Origin: Oikopleura dioica
Lineage: Eukaryota; Chordata; Appendicularia; Copelata; Oikopleuridae
Length of the DNA: 64,000 nt
NCBI GenBank assembly: GCA_907165135.1
Contig: OU015568.1
Coordinates: forward strand, 15,635,208-15,699,207
Direction: 5' to 3'
Positions 20,818-31,713 of the stretch are shown here, in pieces. The position numbers and the translations under genes are program-made. Below the pieces are notes generated by a model. The model saw only the letters and a program-made list of their open reading frames with translations, searched no databases and was not told the origin of the DNA. The stretch's first letter is position 1, and every line of letters begins with the position of its first letter.

Positions 20818-21881
20818 TCAGTTGAAAACCTTGTAAACATTGTTGTCTTTGAACTCTGCTCGGCAGCTTGGGCAATTTTTCTGCGGCAAATCATTGATGC
20901 AGGTGAAGCAGGCTTTATGGCCACATGGGATGATTACAGCTTCGGGGTGATCCTCGTCGAATGGATACAAGCAGATCTTGCACTGAGGCTTATTTTCGTC
21001 TTCGATTGGTTTTGCTCGCTTCGCCTCTGGCTCATCTGAATGTACAATTTGATAAAGATAGACGAGAAATCAAAATTTTCGTAATGAATTATGGAAAGAT
21101 CATCTTACCGTGGTGTTTGAAAGCAAATTTCGTAACAATCAAAACTCGTTTTTCGCTCTTGCCCAGCAATTCTGACAAATCTTCGTAATCGGATTCAGCA
21201 GATCGACGTTTCTTCCTTGGGACCACTTCATTTTCTCTGGCTCTGGCCAGCGCTTCTTCTGCTTCACTGACTTTTTTTTCAGCATAGCGGACTTCTCCGT
21301 TGGCATCGTCAATTTTGGCCATGTAAGAGATTCTGTTATTTGAAATAACTTATTTCTTAGTTTTTGGTAAACCTTGTTGATGGCGTAGTGCTCTTCCTTT
21401 GCGCCCTAAAGAAATATGAAGATATTTTGGAGGCTATAAAAATCTTACTATAACACGGATGAAGGCTCTTTTTCAAAGCAGCATCGCAGCAGGATCCAAC
21501 AAGAACCTCACGGTAAGAGAGTTGATCCGCTTCACAATTCCCTGCTCGGCATTTGAATGAAGCGTCGGACTCTTTAAAAACTGCCGCCTTCTTTGGATAC
21601 TTCTCCTCCTTGCATTTGTTGTCTTCGTTTTTCTTCGTTTTCTTTTCTGGCGGCTCATCTAGATACGTAAAAAGTTTACTTCTATCAAAAATTTGAGTAA
21701 ACAGTATACTTCCATGATCTTTAAACGCAGCTTTGGTAACAATAAAAACTCGTAATTCACATTTTTGAAGAAGCCCTCCTAACGAATTCGCTTTCGCTTC
21801 GCTTCGCACTGGAGAGCAGAATTCGCTTCGCTTTCGCTTCGCAAAAATTCCCAAATTTTCGCATAGATTTTCGCACATCAA
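20818..21881 (-). CDS. RING-finger protein with internal exon duplication
   Basis: The last exon (21035-20818) encodes a C3HC4 RING: CKICLYPFDEDHPEA, CGHKACFTC and CPSC, with DEPEAKRAKPIEDENK before it. Such domains usually bind E2 ubiquitin-conjugating enzymes. Upstream exons join in frame with GT...AG introns: 21332-21109 (coiled coil VSEAEEALARAREN then KSEKRVLIVTKFAFKH), 21405-21373, 21658-21449 (DEPPEKKTKKNEDNK, then a cysteine-bearing segment CRAGNCEADQLSYREVL) and 21710 upward (CELRVFIVTKAAFKDHG). The pairs RVLIVTKFAFKH/DEPEAKR and RVFIVTKAAFKDH/DEPPEKK are two copies of the same two-exon unit. The 5' end lies in CGCTTCGCTTTCGC repeats and is uncertain. Confidence 0.75.
21783..21845. 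repeat. CGCTTCGCTTTCGC simple repeat
   Basis: Imperfect repeats of TTCGCTTTCGCTTCGC; a similar patch occurs at about 22800-22870 and in scattered short copies. Confidence 0.6.
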
Positions 21882-22199
21882 GCGACTTTGCTATTCGGAA
21901 ATTTTGTATCAAAGAGTTGGAGTGGGGCATTAATAATGCCGCATTATTGATGCCGTTATAAATTCAAGTTTTCTCAGTCTTCTGAAGACGAGTCTAATGG
22001 TAGGTCTAACTCTTAATAAATCCAAGGATTGAGTGGTTATCAAGCAGGTCTTACCCCGGAATACACGTTGTCACCAGCCTTTTGCTAGTTTGCTTGTAAG
22101 TATGCTAGAATATTTTTTGAATGATCAGAATGATCTTGATGAACATGGCTTATCTACTAGAGAAGAGTAGAATCGAAGATGATCTCATCTCCTATCGAG

Positions 22200-22580
22200 C
22201 AAGGGTGACCATTCGGGCAAGAAATCGTCGATTGGCCATCCGAATGCCCGGCCGAAATAAAGGGCCAAGAGTCGCGCCGTCCGAATGCCCGGTCGACCTG
22301 GTGATGGGATTTTCAATAGATAAGGGCTTGAAAAATAAGTTTCGAGAGGCTTTTGATTCAGTTAGAGGAGCAAGAGAGCATAAATAGTTGTAAAGAATGC
22401 GAAATTTAAGAATTTTCCTCGGCGCGGGCTAGACTGAAATGCCCGAAAGCGCTGCATTCCCAGAAAAATCCGAACTTGCCAAACTTTAGGGGCTGGGCCG
22501 TCCGAATGCCCGGCCGAATAGATTTTGCCCAAAAATTGTCCGTTTTCCCCGACTTCCCGATGCCCGAACGGTCACCCCTG
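22200..22580. mobile_element. hAT-type MITE with 8-bp near-perfect duplication
   Basis: Termini CAAGGGTGACC and GGTCACCCCTG, flanked by CTATCGAG (22192-22199) and CTATCAAG (22581-22588), one mismatch in eight. Inside, CCGAATGCCCGG repeats occur in both halves. No transposase frame. Confidence 0.75.
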
Positions 22581-22933
22581 CTATCAAGTTTATTGCTAAT
22601 GTTGAATTATCAACAGTTAGACCCACCATTCGGCTTATATTGACGAGCTGAAAAAGCTACAAACAGATTTTTTTGTAATTTTCTGCCCCAAAAATAGGTT
22701 TTTGAAATCATCTTTGCTTTTGAGTGGCTGATTGCTAAAGATTCTTGCCGAGAATGCGTTTCAATTCAAGCGAAAAAATTTTCGCTTTTTTTCGCAATTT
22801 TTAATGATATTTCGCTTCGCTTACGCTTCGCACATGGGCGAACGATTCGCTTCGCTTTCGCTTCGCAAAAAATTTGAAAAAATGGTTCGCTTTCGCACTA
22901 GGATTTCGGCTGATATTTAGACCCCTGGGTTAC

Positions 22934-23235
22934 ACGAACGCTTTCCTCTACTGTATCAGTAGATAATTCATCGTAAGCTTTCTCCAGTCTCTTTTCTTCT
23001 GAAGCTATCTGATCTCGTACTTGTTGATGAATCTTGGTGACATTTTGGTGTTCATAATTCACGACTTCAGCTTAAAAAGATATAAGTTAAATATTCCTCC
23101 TTAGAAATACTAGTAATATTATATTACGCAAAGAACTACGGATTTTTTTGAAGAGAATTTCTTGATAAGAGAGTTTATCCGCCTCACAGCTTTATGCAGC
23201 GCATTTGTAAGTTGCATCGGAGTCTTTAAATTCTA
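22934..23235 (-). pseudogene. Relic of a duplicated RING-gene segment
   Basis: The minus strand encodes EFKDSDATYKCAA, a stop, then SCEADKLSYQEILF, which aligns with VFKESDASFKCRAGNCEADQLSYREVL in the intact gene at about 21550. A second stretch (VVNYEHQNVTKIHQQVRDQI, then EEKRLEKAYDELS) looks like a coiled-coil exon. The internal stop and lack of neighbouring exons indicate a decayed tandem copy. Confidence 0.6.
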
Positions 23236-23509
23236 CCGAGGAAGGTGGCAATAAGATTTGGTACAGACCAATTCTTCTATAAAATAGCTAGAATCGGTCT
23301 GATACCCACCATTTTTTATAGAATTATTTGTCCTGAACCAATTCTAATTGCATACTTCATCTGCCGACTTTTTTGGATACTTATCATTTTAGGGAGCTTT
23401 GAAACGTCATCCCACGCAACACGGACAGAAGCGATTTCAAAAGAAGCTAAGTTATAGGGAACAGAATTCTGCAATCGCTTTCTAGTGAATATCTTTCGGC
23501 AATTTATTT

Positions 23510-25720
23510 TTAGACACAATAGTCTGCAGATACTTCAAAAAGAACGGGGATATAACTGAGAACAGTGTATTCAATAACTTCTTGGTTGACCAGCGCATCT
23601 TCTTCAAAGTCAAGTCGTTCGATTGCATATGGGTCTTCGCGTCCAGAGACAATGAAAATTGAATTGCCGATCATTATTGCCGATCCGTAAATATGCTCCT
23701 GATTTATAAAAAAATGATTTTCGCGAATAATTTTGAAATTACATTTTCAAGATCCCCGATCTGTTTCCAGATGTTGTTTTGAAGAAGCCAAATTGCTGTT
23801 TGGTGAGAACAACTTCCTGGTTCGCATCTTTGCCCCCCAGCAAGCAAAAGACTTCCACTCGGTAGTCCCATCAAAACATGATAATGGATCGTGCTTAACA
23901 GATTTTAATAAGTCATTGACTTTTTAAATACCCCGGAAAATTTGTCAGAGTGTACCATCCAGACGAGCCTTTTGTTTCCACCTTATCACCGTTATCAGCA
24001 ACCCGATAATTTCCAACGGTTGTCGGTTGCCCTTGGTAAAATCCAAGCTTTCCGCCTAAATGTGCATAGTGGGTGCTAGAAGTTGAAGAAACATGTGATG
24101 AATCGAATATGTGGCATCGGTCGAACCCGACAGTGTTGGGAAAGCAAATTAATGCTTTATCCCCATTATCAATTGTGAGTGCAGCGGACCACTCAATAAC
24201 TCTGTATTTTAGTCGTCTCGGCTGTTTTTCCCATTCGCACCCAACCAGTTTTGAAATCTATGAATAATTTTTGTTTAGATAATAATGTATTACTTTAAAA
24301 TTATCGGAGTTTCCACCAAAGATGTAGAGCTCGCCCTTTACAAGAGCATGAGGAGATGAGGAAAGGTAGTTGTCGCTGGGCGCCGTGATCATAGCTGCTA
24401 TTTTTGTTGATCCGGTGAGTGAAAGTGAAAATGCTTCATTCAAGTCTCCACCCATAACCAAAATATGCTGATCAAGAATATAATATATATATTTGATTTT
24501 CAAAGATTTACATAGATATTTATACAGAGTACATATATATAATTCATATGATAACCTTACCCCGGAAAGGTTCGCCAGACTTCCGACAATTAGTGTTTTT
24601 GCCCAAAGTATAAATAAAAAGTATAAACTAAGGGTACTCGAAGAGGGTGGCGGGCGGCTACGTTCGAAATCAGTTTTTGGGCCCATTTTTCGAACAGCGT
24701 TCGAAATTTCCAAAAATCTTTGCCAAAATAGGCCAAAAAATGGATGTGAAAAGATAAGTTTGCTTAGAAAAATCATGAAAATCCAATTAAAAAAGCCTGT
24801 TCAAAAGTAAAAACGAAGATTAGCTATGCATTATATTATATAATTTATAATTTATATAGCCTTCTCGCGGGGCTTCAAGAGCTAACAAGGGATAACACGG
24901 AGAAAGGCGGGCGAGCAAAGGTGCGCCGTCGAAACCAAGGAGAGCGAACAAGGGGGCGTAGTAAGCAAAAGAAGGAAAGCGACAGAGGGAACAAGGTAAC
25001 AAAAAGCGAGCGACCAAGGGGGGTCTTGCTGGAGTTTAACTCAGCGAGCAAGGGAAAAATGTTCACAAAATGTGGGCGAGCAAGGGGGTGGGGTACGTTA
25101 TGAGCTGAAACCATTGAAATCGTGTAAGTAATGGAAGTAAATGGCAGTAATGGCATCATTATGGGAGAGTTTACTTATAAATCAGGCGCGGAGCGCATAC
25201 AAGCTCATTTTTACAAGCAATTTCAGTAATTTTTGGAACGGCGTTCGAAATTTCGAACGTAGCCGCCTTACACCCCTCGAAGACAGTTTATTCGATTATC
25301 TATCGGCGGCTACCCCAGAATATTTATTTTTGGCGGGCTAAGGTTAATAAATATTTTTTACCTTTTCGGGAGGATATTCCAAGAAACATTCGCTGATGCA
25401 ATCTTTATAATAATTTTATTATCTGATCATTAAACGAAAAACCAACATTTTAACTCAACATCACACATAGCGTGACAGTAAGTAGTTCCACAAGCGAGTC
25501 GACATTCCGTGAAAAAAAATCGACATTCTTCTTCACACTCCTTTAAATTTAAGGCTTTCGAATGGCGAATTTGAGATGAAGGGTTTGCAACATCAATTAT
25601 ATGGTCATTTTTTTCGTCTAGAAACGCATTCTCTCGAAGACTCTGCTCTTGGAAGAGACTCTCAGTTCCATTACCTCCAAAACACGCATGATAAAAAATG
25701 AACAGTTTAACCAAAATCAT
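23510..25720 (-). CDS. Secreted cysteine-rich protein with kelch-like repeats
   Basis: A signal peptide (MILVKLFIFYHACFGG) at 25720 is followed by a cysteine-rich module (CEEECRFFFTECRLACG, then CHAMC and CISEC). Kelch-like blades follow: WAKTLIVGSLANLSG, HILVMGGDL, ALVKGELYIFGGNSD, GLPSGSLLLAGGQRC, IWLLQNNIWKQIGDLEN and a final exon IYGSAIMIGNSIFIVSGRED ending SADYCV. Most introns are GT...AG. The intron 24608-25363 restores frame only as AG...AC (AGGTAAAAA to TTTATAC), giving EYPPE-IWAKTL, and contains an inverted-repeat element. Probably an extracellular adhesion or matrix protein; I do not recognise the orthologue. Confidence 0.7.
24639..25290. mobile_element. Inverted-repeat element inside the kelch gene intron
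   Basis: The outer parts carry GGCGGCTACGTTCGAAAT and its complement (ATTTCGAACGTAGCCGCC), and TCGAAG lies outside both ends. The middle (24870-25090) is a degenerate GCGAGCAAGGG minisatellite. No transposase frame. Confidence 0.55.
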
Positions 25721-26100
25721 TTTATCTTCGAGAATGAATGAGTTTTGCATAAAAATTGAATTATTTGAAACAAATTTCAAGGTCAACTCAAAGTAAAACA
25801 AATATCAAATGCATAATTCCCTGCGGATTCGAGCCTCTGATATTTGAAAGGGTCATAAAATTAATATCAGATAAAACGGAATGGTAGATGGAACATGTCG
25901 ATAAGAAGAATGTAATTGAACTTTATTGATAACACAAAACATAACATTGAAGACATCAATAATAGGCAGTTTGGTAGAAGCAAAATATATAGACTTGTTG
26001 CTTCCTGAATGAATCAGTAGTACGTATCCATCGGTGCATTCATCATCGTCGGTTGTTGCGTAAAAAAGTTACTCTGGCCTCTGTTTTAGGGTCTCCAAAT

Positions 26101-29100
26101 TTAAGGCTTTAACGTCAGTCCAAAAAATATGATCGACCCTTTCCTTTGGACCATTCGTTGGAGCTTCTTTTCTTTCATTCTTCGATTTTGAAACCAAACT
26201 TTTACTTGCCTATCCGACAAGTTTAGCCGATCTCCAAGCTCTTGCCGTTTTTCTCTGGCGATATAAGTCGAGGACATGTATTCTTTCTCCAGCTCCGATA
26301 TCTGCTGTTTTGTATAAGGACGCCGCTTTTTCCTCGCAGTAGAGGCGAGATCTGCTTTTGAAAGGCCTTAATTTTAGTAGTGAAATCAATATTTTTAAGC
26401 TGGTGTTTTTTTCTGCCGGAAATTAAGGTGTGGATTCCTGTTTGGGAAGTTTCAGATTTTGGTGACGGGTGAAAAAAAATTTTTTCCAGTTTTGAGTCGT
26501 TTATGAAAGAGTACTAAAAATGAAGCATTTTGGTACCTTTCTCGAGTTCTATCTCTAAGAAATTTGGGAGATATGGCCTTCCAAAAGTTCAAAAACATCA
26601 ATTCTAATATTATCGATTGTGAGTAATCCACAAGAGGAATTTTCTAGTTCTTAGTGGATTCTGATTCAGCAGGGTCTAAACCTCTCTGGAATCCAAAAAT
26701 CGGTCATCCATGATCATAATTATGGCGGGAAATCATCATTTTCTTAGACCCCAATTTTCGTTAAGAAAAACAGTGAAAATCGGCCGAAAATAGGAAAGCG
26801 CAGCGACAAAACGGCGTCGAAATCGGGCGCTTAAAATTAAGCTCATCCCATTTCCTAGCCTGATTCCCATTTTTGGGTTGTGCAGCTACAAAACGGCCTC
26901 GAAATCAAGCAGGTAAGAAATTTTCTCATCCCATTTTCTTCCCACGTGGCTAATACCTGATGATCATCGAAACTCTCTCTTGACGTGCTTTTAATTAAGG
27001 CTAACGAAGTTTTCTAGCCCACTTCCGCCTCTTAGACCCCCAAAACCATACCTTTTTAGAATCGACAGAAAATTCTAAGAACTATGACTGTTTAAAATTC
27101 CAGAAAACTCCACTCCTGGTCAATTCTAGAGCCGGAAGTTGACGTAATTTAGGTGTTAGGGTGAAGTGTGACATATCAAATTGATGCTCAAAAGATTCGA
27201 GTCATCCTATTATCAGTATATCAGAAGAAAAAATCACAGACGTGGTCGAACCGACCGGTAAAATTATGAAAAAAGGGAGGACCTTTAAAGAACGCGATTT
27301 TGGGGCTGAAGGAGTCAAGATAGACCCCCCATAAAATGAAGCTCTGAAATCGTTTTTTGACCCTTAGAATCCATTTTCGGGGTCAGAGTTTTAGATTTAC
27401 GAAATTCGATTTTTCGAAAAAAGCTGACGGGGGAGGGTCTTTAAATTGATGAAATTTTTTCAGTTTTAACCGGTCGAATTGACAGCGGTCGGAGTTGATT
27501 GTAGTCTTACATGATAGGAAATCTTTTGAGCATCAATTTGATATGTCACACTTCACCCTAACACCTAAATTACGTCAACTTCCGGCTCTAGAATTGACCA
27601 GGAGTGGAGTTTTCTGGAATTTTAAACAGTCATAGTTCTTAGAATTTTCTGTCGATTCTAAAAAGGTATGGTTTTGGGGGTCTAAGAGGCGGAAGTGGGC
27701 TAGAAAACTTCGTTAGCCTTAATTAAAAGCACGTCAAGAGAGAGTTTCGATGATCATCAGGTATTAGCCACGTGGGAAGAAAATGGGATGAGAAAATTTC
27801 TTACCTGCTTGATTTCGAGGCCGTTTTGTAGCTGCACAACCCAAAAATGGGAATCAGGCTAGGAAATGGGATGAGCTTAATTTTAAGCGCCCGATTTCGA
27901 CGCCGTTTTGTCGCTGCGCTTTCCTATTTTCGGCCGATTTTCACTGTTTTTCTTAACGAAAATTGGGGTCTAAGAAAATGATGATTTCCCGCCATAATTA
28001 TGATCATGGATGACCGATTTTTGGATTCCAGAGAGGTTTAGACCCTGCTGAATCAGAATCCACTAAGAACTAGAAAATTCCTCTTGTGGATTACTCACAA
28101 TCGATAATATTAGAATTGATGTTTTTGAACTTTTGGAAGGCCATATCTCCCAAATTTCTTAGAGATAGAACTCGAGAAAGGTACCAAAATGCTTCATTTT
28201 TAGTACTCTTTCATAAACGACTCAAAACTGGAAAAAAATATTTTTTTCACCCGTCACCAAAATCTGAAACTTCCCTTTGAAAATTATAATTTATGTGAGT
28301 AGGATGCGGGACTAGGTGCAAAGCGAAGAGTGCAAAATTAAATCAATCAGTCGATAAACGGCAGCTCGTAAATTTCTACCAATAAACCTTTTTACCTTTG
28401 CCGTGGGGAGCATCGTCAATGACGTCGAGCGGATGCTGCCGAGTTGAAGTTGACTTCTTCACGAGTTCTTCCACGGATTTCAGGTGACTCGAGGTTAGAG
28501 AAGTTGTCATCTGATCGAGTTTTTTATTGTTTCGAGTTGGGGCTAGTTACCTTTGCTGATTTTGCTTCTTCCGAGTCTGAACTTGAAAGACTTTTGTACG
28601 GCTCAGCGTGTTCTGAATCAAGTAAATATCTTTGAAGATTGAAAAAATACCTTTCGATGACGAAGCTTTGTTTGAGGAATGAAGACCTACGTTCGGATGA
28701 AAAGCTGGAATTTGAAATTGCTCGTGGAAGTTCCACTATAAACGAAGGAGTGACATATTTTCCTCGAAAACTTTTGGTTTAAAATATTCAGCGCCAATAA
28801 AAAGTTTTAATTCAATATTTTTCTCTAATGATGAATTTAAGTCGAAAGTGGTCATTTGGGAGGAGGAGCATTTGTCACTTTTTTATGGTGATCAGTCGGT
28901 AATTAGCGATTGATGGGAAATCATTCTCAGTTTTCTTTATTTTTTAAATTGTTGCTTAAATTAGACCTCACCTGTTCCAACTGACCGGGAGCGGGCATCA
29001 GTCCGGCTGGGCTTTTTGCCGTTGATTCTAGCGTGAATATTTTTGTGGGAAAAAGTGAACCCGTTTCTTTCACAGAAATTCATCCCTTTTTCAATACTCA

Positions 29101-29608
29101 AATATGAAGAATATTATTCAAACGGCGAAAATCGCACCTAGGGTGAAGTCCGGCCCGACTAGAGGCAATAAAATTGTACTGACCGCGGTAAACTTTTAAA
29201 AACTTTGCGCGTGCGACGCCAATAAAATCACCGCGGCCGATTTCCGCATGATAATGAGGAACATGGAAAGAGTATCAAGTCAACGGTTCCTGTAGTATGA
29301 ATTCATGCAGGCTTGGAAGAATGAGGGGTTGTGGTAGTTTGATGCCATTGCGGCGAGAGAACCTTGTGGGTCGTGCTAGAAGGAGTGAGAAAGGAGTTTT
29401 GTAAGTGTAATACCTTCATGTTGTAGAAAGCGGGATGAAAAGCTTTCTGGTCGAATTCATGAGCTGCTTTTTGTAGGCTTTCTTGGGGGAGAGAAGGCTG
29501 ACTTGCTGTAGCTGGTTGTGAGTTATTCTGTTCGACTTCTGATGACCTGATGGATGGATAGTTGAAAGCCTGGGGCTGGCTACGGGGTTCTTCGAAAGAT
29601 TCCATCAC
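26101..29608 (-). CDS. Hox12: Posterior Hox transcription factor, Hox12-like
   Basis: The homeobox exon (about 26365-26145) encodes [20 protein letters not shown], then [18 protein letters not shown] and [21 protein letters not shown] and RLNLSD-QVK fit vertebrate Hox12 best, with Hox11 as second choice. Upstream exons lie at 29608-29420 ([19 protein letters not shown] start), about 29378-29292 ([18 protein letters not shown]), about 28736-28650, 28627-28550 and 28509-28398. The last join gives [13 protein letters not shown] in frame across a 2.0-kb GT...AG intron that is almost filled by the inverted repeat 26444-28275. The exon ending SYY is followed by AGGAACC, a possible AG-type intron whose acceptor I could not fix. 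After KLQRMVQ the sequence AGGAAAGGG could also be an AG donor; read straight through, the frame stops at 26101. Confidence 0.85.
26444..28275. repeat. 1.83-kb near-perfect inverted repeat in the Hox intron
   Basis: The left arm 26444-27197 (754 bp) and right arm 27520-28275 (756 bp) are complementary with only scattered differences in the parts I compared. They enclose a loop of about 320 bp. The outer ends are GGGAAGTTTCAG/CTGAAACTTCCC. The loop contains AAAAAGCTGACGGGGG, the terminal sequence of the MITE at 37951-38284. No transposase frame and no convincing target duplication (TTTG possible). Confidence 0.9.
28740..29290 (-). other. Hox gene intronic or unresolved exon region
   Basis: The boundary between the SYY exon and the [11 protein letters not shown] exon is not resolved. 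No homologous exon is recognisable in between. Confidence 0.3.
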
Positions 29609-29897
29609 TTAAAATTTATTTGATCGAAAATTGAAGAATCTGAAATTTAGACTGTCAGACAATTCTGAAATTTGAATGATGAGTTCAAATCAAGAATCAT
29701 CTGGCGCTTAAAATTTGTTTAGTTTTTTATGATTTGCGAAGCGGCTGCAGCAATACACATGCTCACAAATTATCACCGTTTAATTACAGATCATCAAATC
29801 ACAGTTGTGCTTCGGGCACGCTACTGCTGCCCATTAAAACTTTTATCTCTTTTCGTCAACTCCAGTCGTCAGTCTTTTCTCTGTTTACGCTACCTTT

Positions 29898-30131
29898 ATG
29901 GCCCTCGATAAATCTGATTTAACTTCGAAACCCACAAAACCTATCCAAGACGAGAGCGAACGAGCCTTCGGGTATGTGACAGAGAAGGCGCCACCCAGCG
30001 AACTCCCTCCGGTCTCTGCCTTCATCCCATTGGCGCCAGGAGGGCAGATTGACGCGAATGAACGAATTCGCGGCCTACTTCCGGAGATAAAGCCTGACAG
30101 AGTGATTTTCAGAGGGACTTCTTTTGCATGA
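29898..30131 (+). CDS. Short uncharacterised protein, 77 aa
   Basis: A single open frame starting MALDKSDLTSKPTKPIQD and ending RVIFRGTSFA. The composition is protein-like and more G+C-rich than its flanks, with a proline-rich middle (APPSELPPVSAFIPLAPGG). It starts 290 bp from the divergent Hox start. No family recognised; a single-exon gene of this size may be spurious. Confidence 0.4.
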   Translation: MALDKSDLTSKPTKPIQDESERAFGYVTEKAPPSELPPVSAFIPLAPGGQIDANERIRGLLPEIKPDRVIFRGTSFA

Positions 30132-30139
30132 AACAAGAC

Positions 30140-31578
30140 TTGTATAATACAAGTTGTATTTCAGAGGCTTATAAGAGGTGAGTATCTAGATAAATCTTTA
30201 TGATAAGTTTTAAAGAATCGAAGATCTGAATTTCCTAGATATTTTAACAGCCAAGTTGGAGGCTAAAAAACAAGTCAATTGCCCTTTTTCAGGAAAATTG
30301 ACCGAATCTCTTGATTTTTGAGCTCCAAAAAGTCAATTTTCGGAAGCTATTTTTTATGAAAAATATTAAAGAGAAGGTGCATTTGAGTCAATAAAAGGCA
30401 TTTTTTAAATATAAAACCAGCAGAAACAAACAGAAACTTTTGAAAAGGCAATCTAACAGTAGGCCCAAAGGTGAGTGCGCAATTTGTCGCGATTTAACTT
30501 TACGACGTTTTGATTTATACTCGACGGACAGCTACTGAGGAAGACATCTATCTTTGTTCAATCAATCAAAATTCTTTTCACGAATAAATAAAACAAATTA
30601 GAGACTAAATTTTTTCTTAAAAACTTTTTCAGAAACACGAATTTCTTCGATTGAAATCAAGGAAGAGAATTTTTTTACGATGCGATTTCGGCCCTTTTGG
30701 ATTTAAAGTATTCCTTAGTCTACTCATGAATTCATGATTCAGAAAGAAAGTGGCCTTGTTACGAAATAATATCATATGCTGCAAAGCTGTGGCTTTGTTC
30801 TTCGCTCCTTTCTGCTCGTAAATGTCGATCAAAGGCCTTGTTGCGGGCCCTACCACACTGCTTCAATTCCATAAAACTCTATCGTTAAGAAGCTTCTTTC
30901 CGGAATTGACAGGCCATGGCTGATATCAAAAGTTTATTTCATAAAAAGCATAAAAATTGGTCGAAAAAATGGCCTCATGGAGAGTCGAGAATGTCAGAAA
31001 GATTAAAGGATTTGTAGTCTCTGGGTGGCGACATTTCTTGCGAAGATTCTTGCTCGTTCGGAATGTCCAAAATACCTAAATGAGCGAATTAAAATTGATG
31101 ATACTAGTTATTCAAGTTGTACCAGGGCTGATTTTCTTTGCAGGGGTTGTTGGAAACGGGCAGCTTATTTCAGCAAAACGCGAGTCTGGTCGAACTTTGG
31201 CAAAATCAATGGCAGGATCTGCATTCATTCGCTCCCATTCTCCATCAAGAAAGCTTTGTGAAACTGCGTTTTCAACAGGATCAACCTTCTCTTTCGTTTT
31301 TTCTTGCGATCTAGCAGAAGAAAATGCAAGTTGATTTCGTGAAGGCTAGAAAATCGACGATAAGTTCTACATACTAGTATAAAATGCTTTCTTACCAAAG
31401 CTGCTGGTTTTAGGGGAGTTCCTTGTAAATAAACATCTCTCGCTTGTATATTTTTGCTTCTCGCTTCCATGAAAGGCGATTTTTTTTTCAATAGAACTGA
31501 ATATATTTTGATCTTTCTCAATAATCTGACGTTTATTCTAGAGAAAAATGGATGCATGCTTGCGTTGAAAAATTCATC
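30140..31578. other. Intergenic, weak coding potential only
   Basis: A 75-residue minus-strand frame (30856-30629, MVGPATRPLIDIYEQ start, basic C-terminus) and an 84-residue plus-strand frame (31080-31334) with a hydrophobic start (MILVIQVVPGLIFFAG) are the only candidates. Neither matches a family I know. Confidence 0.3.
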
Positions 31579-31586
31579 GTCCCAGG

Positions 31587-31705
31587 CAGGGGTGGATATT
31601 TTGATTTCAACTCCTCATTTCAACACCAATTTGGCCATCCTGATTGGTCGAGAACGGGAATTTCGGGGTTTGAAATGAGGTTTGAAATCAAAATATCCAT
31701 CCCTG
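31587..31705. mobile_element. hAT-type MITE, 119 bp, perfect 8-bp duplication
   Basis: Termini CAGGGGTGGATATTTTGATT and the complement of CAGGGATGGATATTTTGATT, flanked by GTCCCAGG on both sides (31579-31586 and 31706-31713). The whole element is nearly palindromic. Confidence 0.88.
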
Positions 31706-31713
31706 GTCCCAGG

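Noticed and set aside
24258-24776. Continuous 172-aa minus-strand protein with an N-terminus in the repeat element
   Set aside because: Only the last third is kelch-like. The N-terminal half runs through transposon sequence that splicing should remove.
26840-26950. Possible spliced-leader RNA (CTCATCCCATTT strings)
   Set aside because: The strings recall larvacean spliced-leader sequence only over about ten bases and lie inside the inverted-repeat arms; no donor or Sm-site structure was seen.
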